Source: Hydrogenophaga palleronii NBRC 102513 (GTDB taxonomy: Bacteria > Pseudomonadota > Gammaproteobacteria > Burkholderiales > Burkholderiaceae_C). From it: a stretch of DNA of 64,000 nt. The position numbers and the translations under genes are program-made. Positions 1-8,378 of the stretch are shown here, piece by piece. The first letter of the stretch is position 1; every line of letters begins with the position of its first letter. Location of the stretch: assembly GCF_001571225.1 (NCBI RefSeq), contig NZ_BCTJ01000001.1:1-64000 (forward strand), in the 5' to 3' direction. The notes under the pieces are model-generated. The model was not told the DNA's origin. It saw only the letters and a list, made by a program, of their open reading frames with translations, and did not search any database.

Positions 1-13
1 CTGGCCTGAGCCG

Positions 14-54
14 GGCCACCACCCGCCAGGGGGCATCGAAGCCCCATGGTGGCC
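14..54. other. GC-rich hairpin at left edge
   Basis: Outer arms GGCCACCA (14-21) and TGGTGGCC (47-54) pair perfectly, with an inner stem GGGGC (30-34) / GCCCC (41-45) around the loop ATCGAA. No T-tract follows. It could be the 3' end of a gene lying left of the window, but that gene is not visible. Confidence 0.35.
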
Positions 55-65
55 GGGGAGGTTTG

Positions 66-84
66 TAAGTATGATTCATGCTTA
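66..84. promoter_or_regulatory. Palindromic operator upstream of arsR-type gene
   Basis: TAAGTATGA (66-74), one central T, then TCATGCTTA (76-84): an inverted repeat matching in 8 of 9 positions. A TATATT hexamer at 83-88 could be the -10 box, so a protein bound here would block RNA polymerase. ArsR-family repressors typically bind such AT-rich dyads and autoregulate. The -35 region (around 60-65) is poor. Confidence 0.5.
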
Positions 85-107
85 TATTGACACGAGCCGT
101 ACTTGCC

Positions 108-482
108 ATGGAACAGATGATCGGGTCCGAAGGCCAGGTTGAAAAAGTCCGCGTGTTCGAGCTGGCCGCCGAACTGTTCGGGGTGCTTGCCACGCCGATG
201 CGGCTGCGCATCCTCAGCGCGCTGTGTGACAAGGAAAAGTCGGTCTCGCAGCTGTTGCAGGAAATTGACACCACGCAACCCAACCTCTCCCAGCACCTGA
301 ACCTGCTCTACCGCGCCGGCGTGCTTGCCAAACGCAAGGACGGCACGCAGGTCATCTACCGTGTGCAGAGTGAGAAAGCGGTCACGCTGTGCCGCACGGT
401 GTGCACCCAGATCGCGATCGAGATGGACGAGCCCAGCGCGGTGCCCGCGTCTGAAAGGCTCTCGCCGCGCATCGTTTCCTGA
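108..482 (+). CDS. ArsR/SmtB-family winged-helix transcriptional regulator
   Basis: A 124-residue winged-helix repressor. The LATPMRLRILSAL segment (residues 27-39), the recognition helix TTQPNLSQHLNLL (55-67) and the wing KRKDGTQVIYRV (75-86) are typical of the ArsR family. An upstream ATG at 78 is in frame, but the palindrome at 66-84 would overlap it, so I prefer the ATG at 108. No CxC metal motif is present. Cysteines C40, C95 and C99 could support thiol or persulfide sensing as in the BigR/SqrR group, but their spacing differs, so this is only a hypothesis. The gene precedes the 2-oxoglutarate dehydrogenase operon, which has its own candidate promoter; the regulated target is unknown. 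Confidence 0.85.
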   Translation: MEQMIGSEGQVEKVRVFELAAELFGVLATPMRLRILSALCDKEKSVSQLLQEIDTTQPNLSQHLNLLYRAGVLAKRKDGTQVIYRVQSEKAVTLCRTVCTQIAIEMDEPSAVPASERLSPRIVS

Positions 483-509
483 GCCAGGGCACCGCCTATA
501 GGCATTCTT

Positions 510-540
510 TTGCACGGCGGGGTGCCCGAGGTGGCACAAT
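510..540 (+). promoter_or_regulatory. Candidate sigma70-type promoter of odh operon
   Basis: TTGCAC (510-515) and CACAAT (535-540) are separated by 19 bp, longer than the optimum. It lies between the arsR-type stop codon and the sucA leader, where a promoter is expected. An inverted repeat GGGCACC (487-493) / GGTGCCC (521-527) overlaps it. Confidence 0.3.
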
Positions 541-581
541 CGCCCGCACGCAGTCAGGTCCTTCCACAGTCACTGTCGCAT

Positions 582-647
582 CCGCCAAACGGTTCAGCCG
601 TGCCGCGGAAGGTTTTTTTAACCAGCTTATGTTTCCCGAAGGGAAAC
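582..647 (+). promoter_or_regulatory. Structured sucA leader: two hairpins next to the Shine-Dalgarno
   Basis: Element one has arms CCGC (582-585)/GCGG (605-608) and ACGG (589-592)/CCGT (598-601), followed by AAGG and seven Ts (613-619), a weak terminator-like shape. Element two is a perfect hairpin GTTTCCC (631-637)-GAA-GGGAAAC (641-647). It directly abuts the ribosome-binding site GGAGG (648-652), which precedes the ATG at 664. The layout suggests control of transcript stability or translation; the function is inferred. Confidence 0.4.
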
Positions 648-663
648 GGAGGTCAGCGGATTT

Positions 664-3555
664 ATGAGCGATTCCCAATCGAACGCGGGCAACGTGTATG
701 TTGCCTACAAAGGCAACTCGTACCTTTTTGGCGGCAACGCGCCGTACGTGGAAGAGATGTACGAGAACTACCTGGAGAACCCGGGCAGTGTTCCCGATAA
801 CTGGCGCGGTTACTTCGACGCCCTGCAGAACGTCCCGGCCGGTGATGGCTCCGACGCTCGCGACGTGCCCCACCTGCCCGTCATCAATGCTTTTGCCGAG
901 CGCGCCAAACAAGGTGGCACCAAGGTGGTCGTGGCCACTGGCGCCGACTCCGAACTGGCCCGCAAGCGCACCGCCGTTCAACAGCTCATCGCCGCTTACC
1001 GCAATGTCGGCGCCCGCTGGGCCGACCTCGACCCGCTGAAGCGCGCCGAACGCGACCACATTCCCGAGCTGGAACTGTCGTTCTACGGCTTCACCGACGC
1101 CGACCTCGAAACCATCTTCAACACGAGCAACACCTTCTTCGGCAAGGAGACCATGTCCTTGCGCGAGTTGCTCAATGCCTTGCGCGAAACGTACTGCGGC
1201 TCCATCGGCGCCGAGTACATGTACATCACCGACCAGAGCCAGAAGCGCTGGTGGCAGGAACGCCTGGAAGGCAGCCGTGCCAAGCCGGCGTTCAATGCCG
1301 AGAAGAAGAAACACATCCTCGACCGCCTGACCGCGGCCGAAGGCCTGGAGCGTTTCCTGCACACCAAGTACGTGGGCCAGAAGCGTTTCTCGCTCGAAGG
1401 TGGTGAGAGCTTCATCGCCTCGATGGACGAACTGATCCGCCAGGCCGGCCAGGTCGGCATCCAGGAAATCGTGATCGGCATGGCCCACCGTGGCCGCCTG
1501 AACGTGCTGGTGAACACCCTGGGCAAGATGCCCAAGGACCTGTTCGCCGAGTTCGACCACACGGCACCGGAAGACCTGCCTTCGGGCGACGTGAAGTACC
1601 ACCAGGGCTTCAGCTCCGACGTCACCACCCCCGGCGGCCCGGTGCACCTCTCGCTGGCGTTCAACCCCTCGCACCTGGAAATCGTGAACCCGGTGGTCGA
1701 AGGCTCGGTGCGTGCCCGCATGGACCGCCGTGGCGACCCGCTGGGCAAGCAGGTGCTGCCGGTGCTGGTGCACGGTGACGCCGCCTTTGCCGGCCAGGGC
1801 GTGGTGATGGAAACCCTGGCACTGGCCGAAACCCGTGGTTACACCACCGGCGGCACGGTGCACCTGGTGATCAACAACCAGATCGGTTTCACCACCTCCG
1901 ACCCGCGCGACAGCCGCTCCACGCTGTATTGCTCCGACGTCGTCAAGATGATCGAATCGCCGGTGCTCCACGTGAACGGCGACGACCCCGAAGCCGTGGT
2001 GTTCGCCACCCAGCTCGCGCTCGAGTTCCGCATGGCCTTCCAGAAGGACGTGGTGGTCGACATCGTGTGCTTCCGCAAGCTGGGCCACAACGAACAGGAC
2101 ACCCCGAGCCTGACGCAGCCGCTGATGTACAAGAAGATCGCGGCCCACCCCGGCACGCGCAAGCTGTACGCGGACAAGCTGGCCGCGCAAGGCCTGGGCG
2201 AGACCCTGGGCGACGACATGGTCAAGGCCTACCGTGCCGCGCTGGACGCGGGCCGCCACACCGTGGACCCGGTGCTGACCAACTTCAAGAGCAAGTTCGC
2301 GGTCGACTGGAGCCCGTACCTGGGCAAGAAGTGGACCGACACCTCCGACTCAGCCATTCCGATGGCCGAGTGGAAGCGCCTGTCGGACCGCCTGACCACC
2401 ATCCCGGACAGCGTCACCCCGCACCAGCTGGTGAAGAAGGTGTACGCCGACCGCGCGGCCATGGGCCGTGGCGACATCCCGGTGGACTGGGGCATGGGCG
2501 AGCACATGGCTTTCGCCTCGCTGGTGGCCAGCGGCTTCCCGGTGCGCCTCTCGGGTGAAGACTGCGGCCGTGGCACGTTCACGCACCGCCACGCGGTGAT
2601 CCACGACCAGAACCGCGAGAAGTACGACGAAGGCACCTACGTGCCGCTGCAGAACGTGGCCGACAACCAGGCCCCGTTCGTGGTGATCGACTCCATCCTG
2701 TCCGAAGAAGCGGTGCTCGGTTTCGAGTACGGCTACGCCTCGAGCGACCCCAACACCCTGGTGATCTGGGAAGCGCAGTTCGGCGACTTCGTCAACGGTG
2801 CGCAGGTCGTGATCGACCAGTTCATCGCCTCGGGTGAAGTCAAGTGGGGTCGTGTCAACGGCATCACCATGATGCTGCCGCACGGCTACGAAGGCCAGGG
2901 TCCGGAGCACAGCTCGGGCCGCCTGGAGCGCTTCATGCAGCTGGCTGCCGACACCAACATGCAGATCGTGCAGCCGACCACGGCCAGCCAGATCTTCCAC
3001 GTGTTGCGCCGCCAGATGATCCGTGGGCTGCGCAAGCCGCTGATCATCTTCACGCCCAAGTCGCTGCTGCGCAACAAGGACGCGACCTCGCCGCTGTCCG
3101 AGTTCACCAAGGGTGGTTTCCAGACCGTGATCCCGGAGCAGAATGCCGACGTGGCGAAGAAGGCCGACAAGGTCAAGCGCGTCATCTGCTGCTCGGGCAA
3201 GGTCTATTACGACCTGGTCAAGAAGCGCGAGGAGCGTGGCTCGGACGACGTCGCCATCCTGCGCGTCGAACAGCTGTACCCGTTCCCGCACAAGGTGTTT
3301 GGTGCCGAGCTGCGCAAGTACCCCAACGCGACCGACATCGTGTGGTGCCAGGACGAGCCGCAGAACCAGGGCGCCTGGTTCTTCGTGCAGCACTACATCC
3401 ACGAGAACATGCTCGACGGTCAGAAGCTGGGCTACGCAGGACGTGCCGCCTCGGCCTCTCCTGCCGTGGGTTACTCCCACCTGCACCAGGAGCAGCAGAA
3501 GAACCTGATCGAAGCCGCCTTCTCCAAACTCAAGGGCTTCATCCTCACCAAGTGA
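664..3555 (+). CDS. sucA: 2-oxoglutarate dehydrogenase E1 component
   Basis: Thiamine-diphosphate-dependent E1 subunit that decarboxylates 2-oxoglutarate and passes the succinyl group to E2-bound lipoate in the TCA cycle. Length 963 aa is normal for SucA/OdhA. Visible family motifs are AHRGRLNVL near residue 273, GDAAFAGQG near 371, the cofactor segment NNQIGFTT near 404 and EDCGRGTFTHRH near 632. The N-terminal E2-interaction region is present. Start ATG 664 follows GGAGG with good spacing. First gene of a sucA-sucB-lpdA-zapE set, with the lipoyl E2 gene 90 bp downstream. Confidence 0.98.
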   Translation: MSDSQSNAGNVYVAYKGNSYLFGGNAPYVEEMYENYLENPGSVPDNWRGYFDALQNVPAGDGSDARDVPHLPVINAFAERAKQGGTKVVVATGADSELARKRTAVQQLIAAYRNVGARWADLDPLKRAERDHIPELELSFYGFTDADLETIFNTSNTFFGKETMSLRELLNALRETYCGSIGAEYMYITDQSQKRWWQERLEGSRAKPAFNAEKKKHILDRLTAAEGLERFLHTKYVGQKRFSLEGGESFIASMDELIRQAGQVGIQEIVIGMAHRGRLNVLVNTLGKMPKDLFAEFDHTAPEDLPSGDVKYHQGFSSDVTTPGGPVHLSLAFNPSHLEIVNPVVEGSVRARMDRRGDPLGKQVLPVLVHGDAAFAGQGVVMETLALAETRGYTTGGTVHLVINNQIGFTTSDPRDSRSTLYCSDVVKMIESPVLHVNGDDPEAVVFATQLALEFRMAFQKDVVVDIVCFRKLGHNEQDTPSLTQPLMYKKIAAHPGTRKLYADKLAAQGLGETLGDDMVKAYRAALDAGRHTVDPVLTNFKSKFAVDWSPYLGKKWTDTSDSAIPMAEWKRLSDRLTTIPDSVTPHQLVKKVYADRAAMGRGDIPVDWGMGEHMAFASLVASGFPVRLSGEDCGRGTFTHRHAVIHDQNREKYDEGTYVPLQNVADNQAPFVVIDSILSEEAVLGFEYGYASSDPNTLVIWEAQFGDFVNGAQVVIDQFIASGEVKWGRVNGITMMLPHGYEGQGPEHSSGRLERFMQLAADTNMQIVQPTTASQIFHVLRRQMIRGLRKPLIIFTPKSLLRNKDATSPLSEFTKGGFQTVIPEQNADVAKKADKVKRVICCSGKVYYDLVKKREERGSDDVAILRVEQLYPFPHKVFGAELRKYPNATDIVWCQDEPQNQGAWFFVQHYIHENMLDGQKLGYAGRAASASPAVGYSHLHQEQQKNLIEAAFSKLKGFILTK

Positions 3556-3645
3556 TCCGCACGGACACGCCGCTGCTCACCCGGACCTCCGGTCCCGTGA
3601 GCGGCCCGTCCGATGCCCACCCCACAAAAACCAGGTAGAACACAC

Positions 3646-4908
<1,263 letters not shown>

Positions 4909-4923
4909 TCGACCTCCCTTGTA

Positions 4924-4949
4924 GCCAACGCCCCGCCAGGGGCGTTGGC
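4924..4949. other. Perfect 11-bp hairpin between sucB and lpdA
   Basis: GCCAACGCCCC (4924-4934), loop GCCA, GGGGCGTTGGC (4939-4949). There is no T-run after it, so it is more likely a processing, attenuation or mRNA-stability element than a full intrinsic terminator. It lies 16 bp after sucB and 22 bp before lpdA. Confidence 0.5.
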
Positions 4950-4971
4950 CCATCTGAATTCAGGAAACAAC

Positions 4972-6399
4972 ATGTCTCAAGCATTTGACGTCGTCGTCAT
5001 CGGCGCCGGCCCTGGCGGCTACATCGCTGCCATCCGCGCGGCCCAACTCGGTTTCAAGGTCGCCTGCATCGACGAGTGGAAAAACGCCACCGGCGGCCCG
5101 GCCCCCGGCGGCACCTGCACCAACGTCGGCTGCATTCCCAGCAAGGCGCTGCTGCAGTCGTCCGAGCACTTCGACCACGCGAACCACCACTTTGCCGAGC
5201 ACGGCATCAGCGCCAGCAGCGTGAAGATGGACGTCAGCAAGATGCTGGGGCGCAAGGACACGGTCGTGAAGCAGAACAACGACGGCATCCTGTACCTGTT
5301 CAAGAAGAACAAGATCAGCTTCTTCCACGGCCGCGGTTCGTTCACCAAGGCGGTGGAGGGCGGCTACGAAATCCAGGTGACGGGCGCGAAAGAAGAGCTC
5401 ATCACCGGCAAGCAGATCGTGGTCGCCACCGGTTCCAATGCGCGTGCCTTGCCGGGTGCGCCGTTCGACGAAGAAACCGTGTTGTCCAATGACGGCGCGC
5501 TGCGCGTCGGCGCCGTGCCCAAGAAGCTGGTGCTGATCGGCTCCGGCGTGATCGGCCTGGAAATGGGCTCGGTCTGGCGCCGCCTGGGTGCCGACGTGAC
5601 CATCCTCGAAGGTCTGCCGACCTTCCTGGGTGCCGTTGACGAACAGATCGCCAAGGAAGCCAAGAAGGCCTTCGACAAACAGGGCCTGAAGATCGAGCTG
5701 GGTGTGAAGGTCGGCGAGGTCAAGACCGGCAAGAAGGGCGTGAGCGTGGCCTACACCAACGCCAAGGGTGAGGCCCTGACGCTGGACGCCGACAAGCTCA
5801 TCGTGTCCATCGGTCGCGTGCCCAATACCATCGGCCTTAACGCCGAAGCCGTGGGCCTGCAGCTTGACGAGCGTGGCGCCATCGTGGTCGACGCCGAATG
5901 CCGCACCAGCCTCAAGGGCGTGTGGGCGGTGGGCGACGTGGTGCGTGGCCCGATGCTGGCGCACAAGGCGGAAGAAGAGGGCGTGGCAGTGGCCGAGCGC
6001 ATCGCCGGCCAGCACGGCCATGTCAACTTCAACACCATCCCCTGGGTCATCTACACCAGCCCCGAGATCGCCTGGGTCGGCCGCACCGAGCAGCAGCTCA
6101 AGGCCGATGGCGTGAAGTACAAGGCCGGCACCTTCCCGTTCCTGGCCAACGGCCGCGCACGCGCGCTGGGCGACACCACCGGCATGGTCAAGTTCCTGGC
6201 CGATGCAGCCACGGACGAGATCCTTGGTGTGCACATCGTCGGCCCGCAGGCCAGCGAGCTGATCTCCGAGTCCGTGGTGGCGATGGAGTTCAAGGCCAGC
6301 GCCGAAGACATCGCGCGCATCTGCCACGCTCACCCCTCGCTGTCGGAAGCCACCAAGGAAGCCGCGCTCGCGGTGGACAAGCGCACGCTGAACTTCTGA
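4972..6399 (+). CDS. lpdA: Dihydrolipoyl dehydrogenase (E3)
   Basis: FAD enzyme that reoxidises the dihydrolipoamide of E2 with NAD+. The N-terminal FAD motif VVIGAGPGGYIAA, the redox-active disulfide C49/C54 in GGTCTNVGCIPSK, a second Rossmann motif IGSGVIGLEMG, and the C-terminal dimer-interface pair H454/E459 in HPSLSE are all visible. The ATG at 4972 is preferred over an in-frame upstream start because CAGGAAAC sits just before it and the FAD motif follows at once. Length 475 aa. A strong hairpin precedes the gene. Confidence 0.97.
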   Translation: MSQAFDVVVIGAGPGGYIAAIRAAQLGFKVACIDEWKNATGGPAPGGTCTNVGCIPSKALLQSSEHFDHANHHFAEHGISASSVKMDVSKMLGRKDTVVKQNNDGILYLFKKNKISFFHGRGSFTKAVEGGYEIQVTGAKEELITGKQIVVATGSNARALPGAPFDEETVLSNDGALRVGAVPKKLVLIGSGVIGLEMGSVWRRLGADVTILEGLPTFLGAVDEQIAKEAKKAFDKQGLKIELGVKVGEVKTGKKGVSVAYTNAKGEALTLDADKLIVSIGRVPNTIGLNAEAVGLQLDERGAIVVDAECRTSLKGVWAVGDVVRGPMLAHKAEEEGVAVAERIAGQHGHVNFNTIPWVIYTSPEIAWVGRTEQQLKADGVKYKAGTFPFLANGRARALGDTTGMVKFLADAATDEILGVHIVGPQASELISESVVAMEFKASAEDIARICHAHPSLSEATKEAALAVDKRTLNF

Positions 6400-6409
6400 A
6401 GCGCCGGTT

Positions 6410-7507
6410 TTGAGCGTCCGCAGCACCTATGAGGCTGCGCTCAAGGAGCGCGGCTACACATCCGACCCCGCCCAGGAACGGGCCATCGACGCGCTCGAGC
6501 GTTGCGCGGCCGACTGGGCGGTCTACAAGCAGAAGCGTTCGAATTCGCTGAAGAAGCTCTTCGTCAACCCGGAGATTCCGCGCGGCGTGTACATGTACGG
6601 CGGTGTCGGGCGCGGCAAGAGCTTCCTCATGGAATGCTTCTACAACGCGGTGCCGCTGCGGCGCAAGACGCGGCTGCACTTCCACGAGTTCATGCGTGAG
6701 GTGCACCGCGAACTGCGCGAGCTGCAGGGCACCGTGAACCCGCTGGACGAACTGGGTGCGCGCATCGCCAAGCGCTACAAGCTCATTTGCTTTGACGAGT
6801 TCCACGTGGCGGACGTGACCGACGCGATGATCCTGCACCGCCTGCTCGACGCCTTGTTCAAGGCCGGCGTGGGCTTCGTGACCACCTCCAACTTCCACCC
6901 CGACGCGCTGTACCCCGACGGCCTGCACCGCGACCGCATCCTGCCGGCCATCGAGCTGCTCAAGCAGCGGCTGGAAGTGCTCAGCGTGGACAACGGCACC
7001 GACTACCGTCGGCGCACGCTCAACCACATCGAGCTGTACCACTGTCCCCTGGGTCCAGAGGCCGACGCAGCCATGGAAACCACCTTCAGCGAACTGGCCG
7101 AAGCCGGGGACCAGGACCCGGTGATGGAGATCGAGGCGCGCCAGATCCAGGCGCTGCGCCGTGCCGGTGGTGTGATCTGGTTCGACTTCCGCACCCTGTG
7201 CGGCGGTCCGCGTTCGCAGAACGACTACCTGGAAATCGCCAGCCAGTTCCACACGCTGATGCTGTCCAACGTGCCGCAGATGTCGGTGCGCCAGGCCTCC
7301 GAAGCGCGGCGCTTCACCTGGTTGGTGGACGTGCTGTACGACCGCCGCGTCAAGCTGGTGATGTCGGCCGCGGTGCGGCCGGAAGAGCTGTACGTGGAAG
7401 GCCCGATGGCGCACGAATTTCCGCGCACCGTCTCGCGCCTGACCGAGATGCAGTCGCAGGAATTCCTGTCGCTCGAACACCGGCTGGTCGACACCGGCCT
7501 GACCTGA
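6410..7507 (+). CDS. zapE: ZapE/AFG1-family cell-division ATPase
   Basis: AFG1-like AAA ATPase; in E. coli the homologue ZapE associates with the Z-ring during constriction. Walker A GGVGRGKS is at residues 64-71, followed by a Walker B with FDEFHVADVTDA. 365 aa matches the family. The start is TTG at 6410, 10 bp after the lpdA stop; no in-frame ATG exists before the P-loop, so a non-ATG start is required. Linkage of zapE to the odh operon is common in betaproteobacteria and suggests co-transcription. Confidence 0.93.
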   Translation: MSVRSTYEAALKERGYTSDPAQERAIDALERCAADWAVYKQKRSNSLKKLFVNPEIPRGVYMYGGVGRGKSFLMECFYNAVPLRRKTRLHFHEFMREVHRELRELQGTVNPLDELGARIAKRYKLICFDEFHVADVTDAMILHRLLDALFKAGVGFVTTSNFHPDALYPDGLHRDRILPAIELLKQRLEVLSVDNGTDYRRRTLNHIELYHCPLGPEADAAMETTFSELAEAGDQDPVMEIEARQIQALRRAGGVIWFDFRTLCGGPRSQNDYLEIASQFHTLMLSNVPQMSVRQASEARRFTWLVDVLYDRRVKLVMSAAVRPEELYVEGPMAHEFPRTVSRLTEMQSQEFLSLEHRLVDTGLT

Positions 7508-7531
7508 GCGCCGATGCCGCAGGCCGGCCCG

Positions 7532-8290
7532 TCAGACCAGCGGGTCGAGCTTGACGATGGTGAGCGACAGGTTGTCGCCCATGCCCTTGGCACGCGAGCG
7601 TGCCTTCTGGATCAGGAACTCGCAGGCCTCGCGCGGCGACAGCATGGCGATGGTGCTGGAGAGCTCTTCCGGCGTGAAGTAGTGCCAGACACCGTCGCTG
7701 CAGGCCATGATGGCGTCGCCGGCGTGCAGCGCTGGCGCCACGTGGATGTCCACCGGCGGGTCGTTCTCCGTGCCCAGGCAGCCCATCAGGATGTTGGCGT
7801 GCGGATGGTCCAGCGCCTCTTCTTCGGTGATCTCACCCTGGTTCACCAGGGTCTGCACGTAAGAGTGGTCCATGGTGCGGAACACCATGCGGCCGTTGCG
7901 GAAGTGGTAGATGCGCGAGTCGCCCGCGTGCACCCAGTGGCTGTCGCCCCCGGGGTTGATGAGGAAGGCGGCGATGGTGCTGTGCGGCTCCTGCTCGGCC
8001 GAGACCGCGGTGAGCTTGATCACCAGGTGCGACTCTTCGACGATCTGGCGCAGCAGGGCCGAGGCGTCGTCGGTGTCGGGGTCGAAGCGGTCGAACAGCT
8101 GGCGTGCCGTGAGCATCACCTGGTCGGACGCCTTGCGGCCCCCGCTGCGCCCGCCCATGCCGTCGGCCAGCACCGCGAGCAGGCAGGCCGGCTGCCGGGG
8201 GTGGTGCAGCAGGCAGACCTGGTCTTGTTGGTAGTCGCGGTCGCCCCGGTGGATGCCGGTGGATGCCTGGATGCGGTAGCCTTTGGACAT
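7532..8290 (-). CDS. PP2C-family serine/threonine protein phosphatase
   Basis: Metal-dependent protein phosphatase domain filling the whole 252-aa protein. Metal-binding landmarks are DYQQD (19-23), LADGMGG (about 41-47), HAGDSRIY and the C-terminal ACSDGVW. There is no membrane segment or sensor domain, so it is a cytosolic single-domain PP2C of the Stp/PrpC type. No partner kinase gene is visible nearby. Start ATG at 8290 gives MSKGYRIQ; an upstream in-frame TTG at 8332 is less likely. It converges on zapE with only 24 bp between stops and diverges from the dinG-like gene. Confidence 0.9.
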   Translation of the reverse strand: MSKGYRIQASTGIHRGDRDYQQDQVCLLHHPRQPACLLAVLADGMGGRSGGRKASDQVMLTARQLFDRFDPDTDDASALLRQIVEESHLVIKLTAVSAEQEPHSTIAAFLINPGGDSHWVHAGDSRIYHFRNGRMVFRTMDHSYVQTLVNQGEITEEEALDHPHANILMGCLGTENDPPVDIHVAPALHAGDAIMACSDGVWHYFTPEELSSTIAMLSPREACEFLIQKARSRAKGMGDNLSLTIVKLDPLV

Positions 8291-8378
8291 GGGAGGTGTG
8301 GGCCTTCTGAGCGGGCAGGGAGATGCCCGCAATGGTAGCCACTTATCTTCCTGCCGCGCTCAAACCTCTGTCGAAACC

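Noticed and set aside
496-2259. Long open frame on the minus strand opposite sucA (and similar frames opposite lpdA, hisS, ispG, fadB, fadA)
   Set aside because: High-GC codon bias leaves antisense frames open. The translations are His/Val/Arg/Gly-rich without domains, and the plus-strand or true genes are firmly recognised.
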